Below, in pieces: positions 1 to 9,590 of a stretch of 64,000 nt of DNA (the first letter of the stretch is position 1; every line of letters starts with the position of its first letter). A program made the translations under genes and the position numbers. The stretch is from NCBI RefSeq assembly GCF_008704395.1, contig NZ_CP023695.1:7688001-7752000 (forward strand), read 5' to 3'. The DNA is from Streptomyces alboniger (GTDB lineage Bacteria > Actinomycetota > Actinomycetes > Streptomycetales > Streptomycetaceae). The notes under the pieces are model-generated. The model ran no database searches, was not told where the DNA came from, and worked only from the letters and a program-made list of their open reading frames with translations.

Positions 1-1321
1 CCAGTACCGAGGTCTGGCTGCCGATGGCGAAGGCCAGCGACACCGCGAGTTCGGTGCGGGTCGCGCGGGCCCCCTCGGCGACGTGGTCGTGGTCGCACTC
101 CGGGTCGGGCACGGCGTCCGCGTAGTTGGCGGTCGAGCACAGGCACTGGTGGTGCAGGGCCAGCGAGGTGGCCGCCGCGTTGACCAGGGCGGCGGCGCCC
201 AGGAGGTGGCCGTACACCGGCTTGACGGAGCTGAGGGGCGGCCAGGCGGACCGCGGGCGGCCCTCGTACAGGGCACCGAGCATGCGGCTCTCGGCCACGT
301 CGTTCTTCGGCGTGGCGGTGCCGTGCGCGCAGAACCAGTCGACGTCCCGCGGGGTGCGGCCCGCGTCCTGGAGCGCCCCGGCGACGGCGGACGCGGTGAT
401 CTGCCCGCTCATGTCCATGCCGAAGGGGTGGGTTGCCTCGTTCAGCGCCCTGTGGGACAGGAAGCGGGCGTAGCCGCCCGCGCCGCGTGCCCGGGCATGG
501 CTCTCCCGCTCCAGGCACAGGGCGACGGCGCCCTCGCCGAAGGCGAAGCCCTCGCGGTCGCGGGTGTAGGGGCGGATCGCGCGGCGGGGGTCGGCCGACT
601 CGGCCGACAGGACGCGGTCGCCCATCGCCTGGAAGGACTGGAACACCAGGGGGGTCAGGGGGAATTCGTAGCCCACCACGACCACGGCGTCGGCGGTGCC
701 CGCGCGAATGAGGTCGGCGGCGAAGCCGATGGCGTGGTGCCCGCCCACGCAGGCGGAGCTGAGCGTGGTGACGAGTCCGCGCACGTCGCCGTAGATGGCC
801 GACAGCGTCGCCGGGGCGCCCGGCATGCCGCGCAGCATGGCGCCGCTGTCACCGAAGTGGGCCGTGCTGCCCGCCTCGTGGTCTTCGTGGCCTTCTCTGT
901 TGCCGACGCTGTCGTCCTCCCGCAGCGCCTGGCTGACCCACTCCAGGGGGCCGCGTGAGGACGAGGCGATGAGGGAGAGGCGCAGCGGGTCGATCTCGCC
1001 GGACCCGAGACCCGCGTCACGGCGGGCCTCCTCGACGGCCGACATGGTCACCAGCGCGTCGCGCGTGTACCGGCCCGCGAACTTCTCGTTCAGCTCCGGC
1101 AGGAACTTCCGGTGGTCGAAGTCGCGCAGCTCGCCGGCCACGCGTACCCCGGTCCTGCCCGGTACGCAGCGCGTCAGCCGGCCGAGTCGTGAATTGCCGT
1201 CGCGCACGTCCTGCCAGAATTCGTTGACATGGGTCGCGCCGGGGAGCATGACGCCGATACCGGTGACGAGTACGGAGTCCCCGCGGTTTTTCCGTGCAGC
1301 GGATTCAGCCTGTGCAGCCAT
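1..1321 (-). CDS. KAS II-type beta-ketoacyl-ACP synthase (C-terminus cut by window edge)
   Basis: Condensing enzyme of the FabF/type II PKS ketosynthase family; it would elongate acyl chains on the ACP encoded across the divergent promoter. The minus-strand frame is open from ATG 1321 to the window edge (440 codons). An in-frame TAG lies four codons upstream of that ATG, fixing it as the most upstream start. The nucleophile is Cys191 in SSACVGGHH. The first histidine is in CAHGTATPKND, and the lysine and second histidine are in SSVKPVYGHLLGAAA, so the catalytic set is complete. The usual C-terminal GFGG loop instead reads FAIGSQ, so the pocket gate differs from housekeeping FabF. A -10-like TAGCTT sits six bases before the ATG, suggesting a leaderless mRNA. 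The stop codon lies outside the window, but only a few residues should be missing. Confidence 0.88.
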   Translation of the reverse strand, partial: MAAQAESAARKNRGDSVLVTGIGVMLPGATHVNEFWQDVRDGNSRLGRLTRCVPGRTGVRVAGELRDFDHRKFLPELNEKFAGRYTRDALVTMSAVEEARRDAGLGSGEIDPLRLSLIASSSRGPLEWVSQALREDDSVGNREGHEDHEAGSTAHFGDSGAMLRGMPGAPATLSAIYGDVRGLVTTLSSACVGGHHAIGFAADLIRAGTADAVVVVGYEFPLTPLVFQSFQAMGDRVLSAESADPRRAIRPYTRDREGFAFGEGAVALCLERESHARARGAGGYARFLSHRALNEATHPFGMDMSGQITASAVAGALQDAGRTPRDVDWFCAHGTATPKNDVAESRMLGALYEGRPRSAWPPLSSVKPVYGHLLGAAALVNAAATSLALHHQCLCSTANYADAVPDPECDHDHVAEGARATRTELAVSLAFAIGSQTSVL

Positions 1322-1388
1322 ACGGGAAAGCTATCCGCCGGGAATTCGAGGGACATCGGCCCACCGGTACCCGGGAGAATCCCCCTGT

Positions 1389-1427
1389 GGTACTTGAAGT
1401 ACCAATTATTGATTTCAGTACTACTGA
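1389..1427. promoter_or_regulatory. Two palindromes in the divergent ketosynthase promoter region
   Basis: Two perfect inverted repeats lie between the divergent ketosynthase genes: GGTACTTGAAGTACC (1389-1403) and TCAGTACTACTGA (1415-1427). They share an AGTAC core. They are candidate operators for a regulator of this small operon; no regulator identity can be read from them. Confidence 0.35.
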
Positions 1428-1463
1428 TACCTGTGGTGGCGGAAACCGGGTACCAGGAGCCGG

Positions 1464-1492
1464 TTACGCCCCGACCCGCACCGCTCTAGCGT
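1464..1492 (+). promoter_or_regulatory. Possible promoter of the KS-like/KAS III/ACP operon
   Basis: A TAGCGT -10 (1487-1492) sits 17 bases after TTACGC (1464-1469). The -10 is identical to the one at 27574, but the -35 is poor, so the call is tentative. It would give a leader of roughly 35 bases before the ATG at 1533. Confidence 0.25.
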
Positions 1493-1532
1493 CGGCGGCC
1501 TGTCGACAGCGGCACGCAACACAGGGAGTCTC

Positions 1533-2852
1533 ATGGCGCATCAGCAGCAGGATCCCGGTCGCGACGCACTGATCACGGGCATGGGATTCGCCCTGCCCGG
1601 CCCAGGAGGACTGTGCGCGACGTCCGCGCAATTCCTGGACATCGTCTCCACCGGCGCCTGCTACGTGGAGAATGACGGCGTCTTCTTCGGTCAAGTGCGC
1701 ACCGATATCGCGGATGTGAAGGAGCGTTATCCCGAACTTCCCGTAAAGGCTCTGAAACTCTATTCCCCGGTGCAGTTGCTCGGCCTGATCTCCATGGCCG
1801 AGGCGTGCGGTGACGCCGGACTCGACTGGCGCTCGGGCGCCCTGTCGCAAGCGGCGATCCTCGCAGCCCGGGACGGCGGCGACTGCTGGTCGGCGCAGTA
1901 CGCCGACATCCTCAACACCGATCGCACCCAAGCCACCAAGGACGAGATCAACGAACTGGGCACCCGTCTCGCCCTGACCGGCATCCCCATGGACGTGGCC
2001 AACGTCCAGGTGTCGGTCGTGGCCGGGACCGGCCCCAACTTCACCGTCTCCAACGGCTGTACGTCCTCCGCGGTGCTCCTGGGCATGGCGGGCCGGATGA
2101 TCGCCGACGGTGAGGTGGAGGTCGCGGTGGTCACCGGCGCCGACGTGTTCGGCCTCGGCTTCCTGCGGCACTACGCCGACCTCCTCGACCGGTACGCCGA
2201 GCTGAGCGCCGAGGAGGGCATCACCGTCGACGCCATGGAGGACGCCGCACTGGCGATGGGCGCGCAGATGCGCCCGTACGACAAGAACTCCCCGGGCTCC
2301 AACATGGGCAACGGCTCCATCACGCTCGTCGTGGAGAGCCGCGCGCATGCCGAGCGGCGCGGCGCGACCCCCTACTCCCGAATGCTGGCGCAGCGCACCC
2401 GGCGCAGCCCGCAGCACAGCGCCTTCGCCATCGACCGTGCGGGGACCGGCATGGTCCAGGCCTCCCGGGACGCCATGGCGGGCCTCGTCGAGGCCGAACA
2501 GATCGACTACGTCAACGGAGGGGCCGAGGGCGACCGCGTCTTTCACGAGACGGAGTCGAACATCATGCGCAGCCTCTTCGGGGACCGCGCGACCGCGATG
2601 CCCGTCACCGTGCAGGAGGCCTGCTTCGGGCACAACGGCGGTCCGCTCGGCGCTCTGGGAGTGGCGGCCACGTCCCTGATGATCCAGCGCGACCTGGTGT
2701 TCCCGACGGCCGGCTGCGTCGACCCGGACGACACCTGCCTCTTCGACCCGGTGCCGGGCACCACCGCCCGGCCACTGCGCATCGATCACGCGCTCTCCTT
2801 CAACTACACCGTCGGCATGGTCAGCAGCGCGATCCTGCTGGGGAAGGCGTGA
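1533..2852 (+). CDS. Ketosynthase-like protein with degenerate active site (CLF-like partner?)
   Basis: A 439-residue thiolase-fold protein of the beta-ketoacyl synthase family. ATG 1533 follows an AGGGAG ribosome-binding site. The nucleophile is kept as Cys176 in NGCTSSA. The HGTGT block reads VNGGAEGD, so the first catalytic histidine is replaced by Gly. The lysine-histidine block reads QEACFGHNGG, so Lys is replaced by Glu while the second His remains. Classical chain-length factors lose the Cys instead, so this is neither a normal KS nor a normal CLF. The likely role is partner subunit of the divergent KAS II or an acyl-transfer enzyme (inference). It is translationally coupled to the next gene through a GTGA overlap. 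Confidence 0.8.
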   Translation: MAHQQQDPGRDALITGMGFALPGPGGLCATSAQFLDIVSTGACYVENDGVFFGQVRTDIADVKERYPELPVKALKLYSPVQLLGLISMAEACGDAGLDWRSGALSQAAILAARDGGDCWSAQYADILNTDRTQATKDEINELGTRLALTGIPMDVANVQVSVVAGTGPNFTVSNGCTSSAVLLGMAGRMIADGEVEVAVVTGADVFGLGFLRHYADLLDRYAELSAEEGITVDAMEDAALAMGAQMRPYDKNSPGSNMGNGSITLVVESRAHAERRGATPYSRMLAQRTRRSPQHSAFAIDRAGTGMVQASRDAMAGLVEAEQIDYVNGGAEGDRVFHETESNIMRSLFGDRATAMPVTVQEACFGHNGGPLGALGVAATSLMIQRDLVFPTAGCVDPDDTCLFDPVPGTTARPLRIDHALSFNYTVGMVSSAILLGKA

Positions 2853-3898
2853 GGCCCGCGGACATGGACCACAACAGGACACGCGCGGCCGTGCTGGCGG
2901 GCGTCGCCGGCTGGGTGCCGCCCGGCACGGTCACCAACGCCGACCTGGAAGCCCGCCTCGACACCACCGACGACTGGATCCGCAGCCGCACCGGCATCGC
3001 CGAGCGGCACACCGTCCCGCCGGGCATGGCCACGCGGGAACTGGCCGTGGAGGCGGGGCGGCTGGCCCTGAAGTCGGCCGGCCGCGACGACGTGGACGCG
3101 GTCGTCCTCGCGACGGCGACCCCGGACCGCCTCTGCCCGGCCACCGCCCCCGAGGTCGCGGCGGCGCTCGGGCTCGGCCCCGTCGCCGCGCACGACGTCG
3201 CCGCCGTCTGCGCCGGATTCCTGTACGCGCTGTCGGCAGGAGTCGGGGCGATCGCCGCGGGCTTCGCCGACCGCGTCCTGGTCATCGGCGCCGAGACCTT
3301 CTCCGCCATCGTCGACCCGCAGGACCGCAACACGGCCGTCATCTTCGGCGACGCCGCCGGAGCCGTCGTGCTGCGCGCCGGTGACCCCGACGAGCCGGGA
3401 GCCATCGGCCCGATCCGGCTCGGCAGCGACGGCACGCACAGCGACCTCATCCAGATCCCCGCGGGCGGTGCCCGGCAGCGCGCCGCCCGGACCGTGCCCG
3501 AGCCGAGCGATCACCACCTACAGATGCAGGGCCGCAAGGTCTACCGGCACGCGAAGGAGCGCATGGCACAGTCGGCGCGCGAGGTCATCGAGCGCTCCGG
3601 CTGGACGGTCGAGGACGTCGACCGTCTGGCGACCCATCAGGCCAACGCACGCATCAGCGAAGCCGTCGCCGACGAACTGGGCGTCCCGCGCGACCGCGTC
3701 CTGTCCAACATCGAGCATGTCGGCAACACCTCGGCCGCGTCCCTTCCCCTGCTGCTCGCCGACTCGGCCGCGGCGGGCAGGCTGCGGACGAACGACCGGG
3801 TGCTGCTCGCGGCGTTCGGCGGCGGGCTCGCCTGGGGCGCGGCCTCTCTGACGTGGCCGGACGTCACGGCCCTGGCCGTGCATACGTACCGCGGCTGA
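2849..3898 (+). CDS. KAS III-type beta-ketoacyl-ACP synthase
   Basis: FabH-family enzyme of 349 residues, which normally primes chain building by condensing an acyl-CoA with malonyl-ACP. The complete triad is visible: Cys121 in AAVCAGF, His263 in ATHQAN and Asn293 in HVGNTSA. The C-terminal FGGGLAWGA loop is typical. GTG 2849 overlaps the stop of the preceding gene by four bases; an internal ATG at 2864 is a possible alternative start. Together with the neighbouring KS pair and ACP it gives a minimal initiation and elongation set. No ketoreductase or dehydratase is in view, so these could lie left of the window or be borrowed from fatty acid synthase. It probably makes an acyl starter or a separate small product (inference). 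Confidence 0.9.
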   Translation: MRPADMDHNRTRAAVLAGVAGWVPPGTVTNADLEARLDTTDDWIRSRTGIAERHTVPPGMATRELAVEAGRLALKSAGRDDVDAVVLATATPDRLCPATAPEVAAALGLGPVAAHDVAAVCAGFLYALSAGVGAIAAGFADRVLVIGAETFSAIVDPQDRNTAVIFGDAAGAVVLRAGDPDEPGAIGPIRLGSDGTHSDLIQIPAGGARQRAARTVPEPSDHHLQMQGRKVYRHAKERMAQSAREVIERSGWTVEDVDRLATHQANARISEAVADELGVPRDRVLSNIEHVGNTSAASLPLLLADSAAAGRLRTNDRVLLAAFGGGLAWGAASLTWPDVTALAVHTYRG

Positions 3899-3951
3899 GG
3901 CGGACCAACCGCCCGTCCCACCCACCGACGCAGCGTCCCCCGGAGGAAACG

Positions 3952-4182
3952 GTGTACGAATCGGTCAAGTCCCTGCTCACCAACGAATTCAAGATCTCCG
4001 AGGACCGGATAGCCCCGGACTCCACGCTGGAGGACCTCGGCCTGGACTCCCTGGCGTCGGTCGAGTTCGCCCTCGCCCTGGAGAAGGGATTCGGCGTGGA
4101 GATCACCGACGACGAGGTCGTCGAGCTGGAGCGGCTCGACAGGATCGTCGAACTCGTCGAGCGCCGCAAGCAAGCATCCTGA
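3952..4182 (+). CDS. Acyl carrier protein
   Basis: A 76-residue carrier protein with phosphopantetheine attachment at Ser33 in LGLDSLASVEF. Length and acidic helix II are typical of type II ACPs. I place the start at GTG 3952 because a strong CGGAGGAAAC ribosome-binding site lies just upstream and the protein then has normal ACP length; a longer in-frame reading from 3853 overlaps the KAS III gene and adds a non-ACP tail. It is the last gene before a strong bidirectional terminator and most likely serves the two ketosynthases and KAS III of this operon. Confidence 0.93.
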   Translation: MYESVKSLLTNEFKISEDRIAPDSTLEDLGLDSLASVEFALALEKGFGVEITDDEVVELERLDRIVELVERRKQAS

Positions 4183-4185
4183 GCC

Positions 4186-4268
4186 GTGCCCAGGTCCCTG
4201 GAGAGCGCGGTGCGCACGGACCTGGGCACGACCACCGGACAGCCGGGGCCCGTTACGGGCCCCGGCTG
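4186..4268. terminator. Double-hairpin bidirectional terminator
   Basis: Two perfect stem-loops sit between the convergent ACP and MFS genes. The first pairs 4186-4197 with 4218-4229 (12 bp, 20-base loop). The second pairs 4240-4252 with 4256-4268 (13 bp, loop TTA). There is no U-tract, as is common in actinomycetes. Confidence 0.8.
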
Positions 4269-4278
4269 CTTCCTGTGG

Positions 4279-5955
4279 TCAGGGCCGGTCCACGGGCGTT
4301 GGGCGGCCGTCGGCGGACTCCCTCGATTCCTGTTTCACCAGATCCACGCCGTCCTCGGGCGCGTCACCGCCGCCCTCGGTCGCCGGGGTGATCCGCCCCG
4401 CCGAGGGCGGGATGAACAGGAAGACGGCGACCGCCACCACCACGAGGATGACGCCGGTGCACAGCGACGTGACCCCGAACGCGTCCGTGAACGCGTTGTC
4501 GGCTCGCCGCTTCAACTCCTCCCCGACGGCACCGGGCAGGGCACCGGCCACTCCGACGGCGTCGGGGAGGCCTTCGCGCGCGGCATCCATGGCCTTGGGG
4601 TCCACCCCGGCGACGGGGTCGTCCATCTCCCTGCGGAAGAGCGCGGACGCCACGCTGCCCATGATCGCCACGCTCAGTCCGTTGCCGAGTTCGTAGGAGG
4701 TCTCCTCGATGCCCGCGGCGCCACCCGCGGTATCCGCGTCGGCCGTCGACATGATGGCGTCCGACGCGGCCGTCATGGCGCAACCCGCGCCGGCGCCGAT
4801 GCCCGCGAGGGCGATGGCGAAGACCCAGTACTCGGTGTCGGGCTCGACGTTCATCAGGACGAAGAACGCGGCGCCGATCAGGCCCATGCCGATCATCATG
4901 GCGTACCGCGTCCCGTACCTCGGGACGATGACGGACATGATCGGGGCCCCGATCATGGTGGCCAGGAGCAACGGCAGCAGCTGAAGGCCCGACTCCATCG
5001 GCGAGGCGCCGCCGATGAACTGCCAGTGCTGCGTGAGCAGCAGCATCAGCCCGCCCATGCCGAACATGGCGAGGACCACGGACACCACCGCCACGGAGAA
5101 CGCGCGGTCGCGGAAGAGGGTCGGGTCGAAGAGCGGATCGCGGATGCGCAGCACTCGCACCACCAGGGCGGTGAGCAGCACCAGGCCGAGCACGCCTGTG
5201 ATGATCGTCTGCGCCTCCAGGCCCTTCGCGCCGCCGTGCTGAATCGCGTACACGAGGGAGATCAGACCGGTGACGGACAGCAGGGCTCCGGCGGTGTCCC
5301 AGCGCGGCGGATTCGGATGCCGGGACTCCGGCACCAGGGTCAGCGCGGCGATAAGGGCGAGGACCATGATGGGCACGTTGATCAGGAAGACCGAGCCCCA
5401 CCAGAAGTGCTCGATCATGACACCGCCGACCACCGGCCCGACCGCGGCACCGGCCGCGGACATGGTGGCCCACACGGCGAGCGCCACCGTCCGCTCCTTG
5501 CGGTCGGTGAACACGTTCCGGATGATCGAGAGCGTCGACGGCATGATGATCGCGGCGCCGATTCCGAGCAGCGCGCGGGCCGTGATCAGCATCGCGGGCC
5601 CGCTCGCCCAGGCCGCGGCGGCCGATGCGCCGCCGAAGACGATGAAGCCAAGGCACAGGAAACGTTTGCGGCCCAGGCGGTCGCCGAGCGTGCCGCAGCT
5701 GATGAGCAGGCCGGCGACGACGAGCGAGTAGACGTCGACGATCCACAGCAACTGCACCGACGAGGGTCGAAGTTCGGTGCTGAGCGTGGGCAGGGCCACG
5801 TTCAGCACCGTCAGGTCGAGGGCGACGACGAGAAGGCTCAGCGAGAGGACGCCCAGTACCGCCCATCGGTTTTTCGCCCCGGGGACGCCGCCGTCGTCAC
5901 CGCCCTCACCTCCTCCGCGGCCCGCGCCCTGCTGCTCATGCACCACGCCGTCCAT
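4279..5955 (-). CDS. MFS drug exporter, DHA2 (EmrB/QacA) type
   Basis: A 558-residue membrane transporter, a proton-coupled drug efflux pump by family; members usually have 14 membrane segments. It shows the family N-terminus with ALDLTVLNVALPTL, the loop motif GDRLGRKR, and LGIGAAIIMPSTLSI followed by a GPVVGG motif. A large loop precedes the last helix, and the C-terminal tail is charged. The start at 5955 is supported by a GAAGGAGG ribosome-binding site; longer readings run into the divergent regulator. It faces the TetR gene across an 87-base region holding a palindromic operator, the standard exporter/repressor pair. It probably exports the product of this locus or gives self-resistance (inference). 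Confidence 0.92.
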   Translation of the reverse strand: MDGVVHEQQGAGRGGGEGGDDGGVPGAKNRWAVLGVLSLSLLVVALDLTVLNVALPTLSTELRPSSVQLLWIVDVYSLVVAGLLISCGTLGDRLGRKRFLCLGFIVFGGASAAAAWASGPAMLITARALLGIGAAIIMPSTLSIIRNVFTDRKERTVALAVWATMSAAGAAVGPVVGGVMIEHFWWGSVFLINVPIMVLALIAALTLVPESRHPNPPRWDTAGALLSVTGLISLVYAIQHGGAKGLEAQTIITGVLGLVLLTALVVRVLRIRDPLFDPTLFRDRAFSVAVVSVVLAMFGMGGLMLLLTQHWQFIGGASPMESGLQLLPLLLATMIGAPIMSVIVPRYGTRYAMMIGMGLIGAAFFVLMNVEPDTEYWVFAIALAGIGAGAGCAMTAASDAIMSTADADTAGGAAGIEETSYELGNGLSVAIMGSVASALFRREMDDPVAGVDPKAMDAAREGLPDAVGVAGALPGAVGEELKRRADNAFTDAFGVTSLCTGVILVVVAVAVFLFIPPSAGRITPATEGGGDAPEDGVDLVKQESRESADGRPTPVDRP

Positions 5956-5985
5956 GACTGGCCTCCTTCGGGATTCCGTCAACTG

Positions 5986-6025
5986 GTCTCGTACGTCATA
6001 CCAGCTATCGTACGTCGTACGAGAC
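5986..6025. promoter_or_regulatory. TetR-type operator between exporter and repressor
   Basis: GTCTCGTACG (5986-5995) and CGTACGAGAC (6016-6025) form a perfect 10-bp inverted repeat with a 20-base spacer. Nested inside is a 15-base palindrome at 6008-6022 built on TCGTACG/CGTACGA. The array covers most of the divergent promoter region, so it is a good candidate for the binding site of the adjacent TetR protein. Confidence 0.65.
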
Positions 6026-6033
6026 TGCGTTAG

Positions 6034-6780
<747 letters not shown>

Positions 6781-6818
6781 CGCCCTGGCACACCCCCTCG
6801 GCCGCCGTCGACCGCCCC

Positions 6819-8010
6819 TCAGGGGGCCGGGGTGGCCCGGGAGTAGTGCACCGGCAGCGCGGTCAGGCCGCGGGCGCGCATCGAGGGACGCCACTCCGGA
6901 TCAGCCCCGGCGAACTCGAGGTTCTCGAACCGGTCGAGGAGCGCGGCGAGGGCGATCTCGGTCTCCGCGCGCGCCAGCGGGGCGCCCACGCAGTAGTGGA
7001 TCCCGTGACCGAGCGCCAGATGGCCTGTGGCATCGCGGCCGAGGTCGACCCGGTCCGGATCGGGGAACCGGTTCGGATCGCGGTTGGCGGCGGACAGCGA
7101 CAGCAGCACCGTATCGCCCGCGGGGATCACCGTTCCCCCGATCTCCAGGTCCTGCGTGGGAAACCGGCGGATGGCGAGCAGGGCCGGCCCTTCGAAGCGC
7201 GCGAACTCCTCGACCGCGTCGGCGATCCGTGCGGGGTCCTGCCGGAGAAGGGCCATCTGGTCCGGGTTCTCCAGCAGGGCCAGTACCGCGTTGCCGATCA
7301 GCTGGACGGTGTTCTCGTAGCCGGCGAAGAGGATGAGGAATGCCAGGGACATCAGCTCGTCCTCGGTGAGCCGGTCGTCGTCCGCGTCCCGGACGGCGAT
7401 CAGGTCGGAGAGCAGGTCGTCCGCGGGGCTGCTCCTCTTGTGAACCAGGAGTTCCGCGAGGAACCCCAGCATGCCCGCGAAGGCCTCCTTGGCGACCTGG
7501 GGCCGGCTGGGGTCGGGCGCGACCAGCACGTTCGACCAGGACCGGAAGTCCCGTCGGCGGTTTTCCGGGATGCCCAGGAGTTCACAGATGACGGTGATCG
7601 GCAGGGGGGGCCGCGTAGGCGGTCACCAGGTCGGTCGTGCCGTGTGTGCCCAGCGCGTCCAGGAGCCGGTCGGCGGTGGCCCGTATCGGCGTGCGCAGTT
7701 GCTCCACGCGGCGGGGGGTGAAGGCTCGTCCGACCAGGCGGCGCAGGCGTGTGTGGTCGGGAGGGTCCATGTTGAGGAGGTTCGCGTCGAGGGCGGGGGG
7801 CAGCGCCAGCCCGCGGTAGTTGCCCTCCCGCGCGTTCGTTTTGTCGAGCGAGAGCCGAGGGTCGGCGAGAGCGGCGCGTACGTCGTCGTACCGGGTGACG
7901 AGCCAGGCGGGTCGACCGTCGGTCCCGGTGACGCGGTGCACGGGAGAGGTGGTGCGCAAGTCCCGGTACACGTCGTACGGTCGGGTGATCAGGTCGTCCG
8001 CAAGATCCAT
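6819..8010 (-). pseudogene. Cytochrome P450, interrupted by a frameshift
   Basis: Bacterial class I P450 split into two frames. The N-terminal part (8010 to about 7604) holds the substrate-recognition region and the MDPPDHTRLRRLV helix C motif. The C-terminal part (about 7604 to 6819) holds FAGYENT (I helix), EEFARFE (ExxR) and GHGIHYCVGAPLAR (heme cysteine). The break is in a run of seven G (7604-7610). With six G the frames join as PLPITVICELLG, a typical P450 sequence, giving one 396-residue protein of normal length. This could be a sequencing error, a recent inactivating mutation or slippage. A TAGAGT -10 ends six bases before the ATG at 8010, suggesting a leaderless start. It lies downstream of the kinase gene. 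Confidence 0.85.
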
Positions 8011-8069
8011 GGACTCACTCTAAAGGCTAGCCGGTTATGCCGACGACGCCATCGGGCGGCCGACGGCTG

Positions 8070-9455
8070 CTATCGGCCCACTTCGACCCGGAACGAGAGC
8101 CGGTCGCCTTCCGTTTGGAGTGCGGCGCCCTGAACGGCCGGGTCCTTGTACGACCGCACCTGTTCGATCAGGATGGGGCAGCCGTCCTTGTCGTCGAGAC
8201 AGCCGCCGAGGTCGGGCCCGAAGGTGTTGACCCGGGCCACGCCCGCCTGCTGCCTCAACCACTCCTCGATCAGGGAGACTTGTTTGGCGCAGTGATCGAC
8301 ACACGGGTCGGGCCATGTGTACGTCACTTGTGCCACGTTTCCGGCGATGCGGGATGTGGTCGGCCGGGAGAAGCCGCTGGGGGCGGTCAGGGCGTCGGCC
8401 ACACTCCGGTTGGCCTCGTACGTGCTGTTGTCGGCCCGCTGGTCGAGGAGGTACCCGGCACTCAGGGCCAGCGCGATCACCAGCATCGTCGCGCCCAGCT
8501 TGACCCACGGTGAGATCCGTCGGCGCGGTGCGGGCCGCCGCCCGGCGGCGGGCCCCGCCGCGTCCTGCCGCAGGACGGGGCTCCTCGCCGGCATCGTGGG
8601 GAGTGCGAACGCGACGGGGGTGGCCACTCCGGGAGTTGGCGCCGCGGCGCCTTTCAGCTGGGCCCGCAGCTGATCCATGGTCAGGCGCGCGGCCGGATCC
8701 TTGTGCAGCAGCCCGTCGAGTACGGGACCGAGTGCCCCCGCCCGCACAGCAGGAATCGGCGGCTCCGTCGCGACGGCGACCAGGACCGCGCCCGGGGCCG
8801 TCCCGGCGAACGGAGCGTGGCCCTCCACGGCGGCGTACAGCGTGGCGCCCAGGGACCAGAGGTCGGACTCGGCCGTCGCGGGCAGGCCGCGGACCTGTTC
8901 GGGAGCCATGAACGCGGGCGTGCCCATGATCATGCCGGTGGCGGTGAGGGTGGCGTCCCCTTCGAGGGCGGCGATCCCGAAGTCGGTCAGAACGACCCGG
9001 TCCTCTTCGAGGAGGATGTTGGCGGGCTTGATGTCCCGGTGCGTGATCCCCATCCGGTGCGCGGCACCGAGCGCAGCCGCCACTTGCCGTCCGACGTCGG
9101 CGACCCGCTGGGGCGTGAGCGCGCCTTGTGCCTCGATGAGGTCGGCGAGGGACCCGCCGTCCACCAACTCCATGACGATCCAGGGCCGTCCGTCGGGGCC
9201 GGATATCCGGTCGTGAACGGTGATGATCCCCGGATGCTTCAGCCGTGCGGCGGCGCGGGCCTCGCGGTCGAGCCGGGCGATCCAGTTCTGCCGCTCGGCC
9301 TCGCCCAGATGCTCGGGCAGCCGCAACTCCTTGACGGCGACGTCCCGCCCCAACTGCTCATCGTGGGCTTGCCAGACGGCGCCCATGCCCCCTTGGCCGA
9401 GCAGGCGGCTCAACCGGTAGCGCCCCGCGAGGAGTTGCCCGTGATCGTCATCCAC
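8070..9455 (-). CDS. Membrane-anchored Ser/Thr protein kinase (PknB-like)
   Basis: A 461-residue eukaryotic-type kinase. Cytoplasmic kinase domain (about residues 10-270): glycine loop LLGQGGMGAVW, lysine in VAVKEL, catalytic HRDIKPANILL, metal-binding DFGIA, and a MGTPAFMAPEQ activation segment. An Ala/Pro linker leads to one membrane helix (about residues 318-340). An extracytoplasmic domain of roughly 115 residues with four cysteines follows; no PASTA repeats are seen. A TATATT -10 ends six bases before the GTG start, so the mRNA may be leaderless. It may sense an envelope or extracellular signal. A direct link to the biosynthetic genes is not shown, and it could be resident chromosomal background. 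Confidence 0.93.
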   Translation of the reverse strand: MDDDHGQLLAGRYRLSRLLGQGGMGAVWQAHDEQLGRDVAVKELRLPEHLGEAERQNWIARLDREARAAARLKHPGIITVHDRISGPDGRPWIVMELVDGGSLADLIEAQGALTPQRVADVGRQVAAALGAAHRMGITHRDIKPANILLEEDRVVLTDFGIAALEGDATLTATGMIMGTPAFMAPEQVRGLPATAESDLWSLGATLYAAVEGHAPFAGTAPGAVLVAVATEPPIPAVRAGALGPVLDGLLHKDPAARLTMDQLRAQLKGAAAPTPGVATPVAFALPTMPARSPVLRQDAAGPAAGRRPAPRRRISPWVKLGATMLVIALALSAGYLLDQRADNSTYEANRSVADALTAPSGFSRPTTSRIAGNVAQVTYTWPDPCVDHCAKQVSLIEEWLRQQAGVARVNTFGPDLGGCLDDKDGCPILIEQVRSYKDPAVQGAALQTEGDRLSFRVEVGR

Positions 9456-9544
9456 GTATGGAATATAACTGGGCCGCCCGTGACCGCTGCGCGAGAACTG
9501 ACGCCCAGCGTTCCCGACGCCTCAGCGTTCCCGGCGCCTCGGCC

Positions 9545-9562
9545 GCCCGCCGGTGGGCGGGC
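9545..9562 (-). terminator. Hairpin downstream of the radical SAM gene
   Basis: GCCCGCC (9545-9551) pairs with GGCGGGC (9556-9562) around a GGTG loop, about 30 bases past the stop of the minus-strand radical SAM gene. The rest of the 135-base gap to the kinase start shows only the kinase -10 element. Confidence 0.45.
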
Positions 9563-9590
9563 AGCCGGGGTCGCACCGAAGGCTCCGGGG

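Noticed and set aside
4186..6033. 615-codon frame opposite the DHA2 exporter
   Set aside because: Charged, repetitive composition without motifs; the exporter frame has family motifs and a ribosome-binding site.
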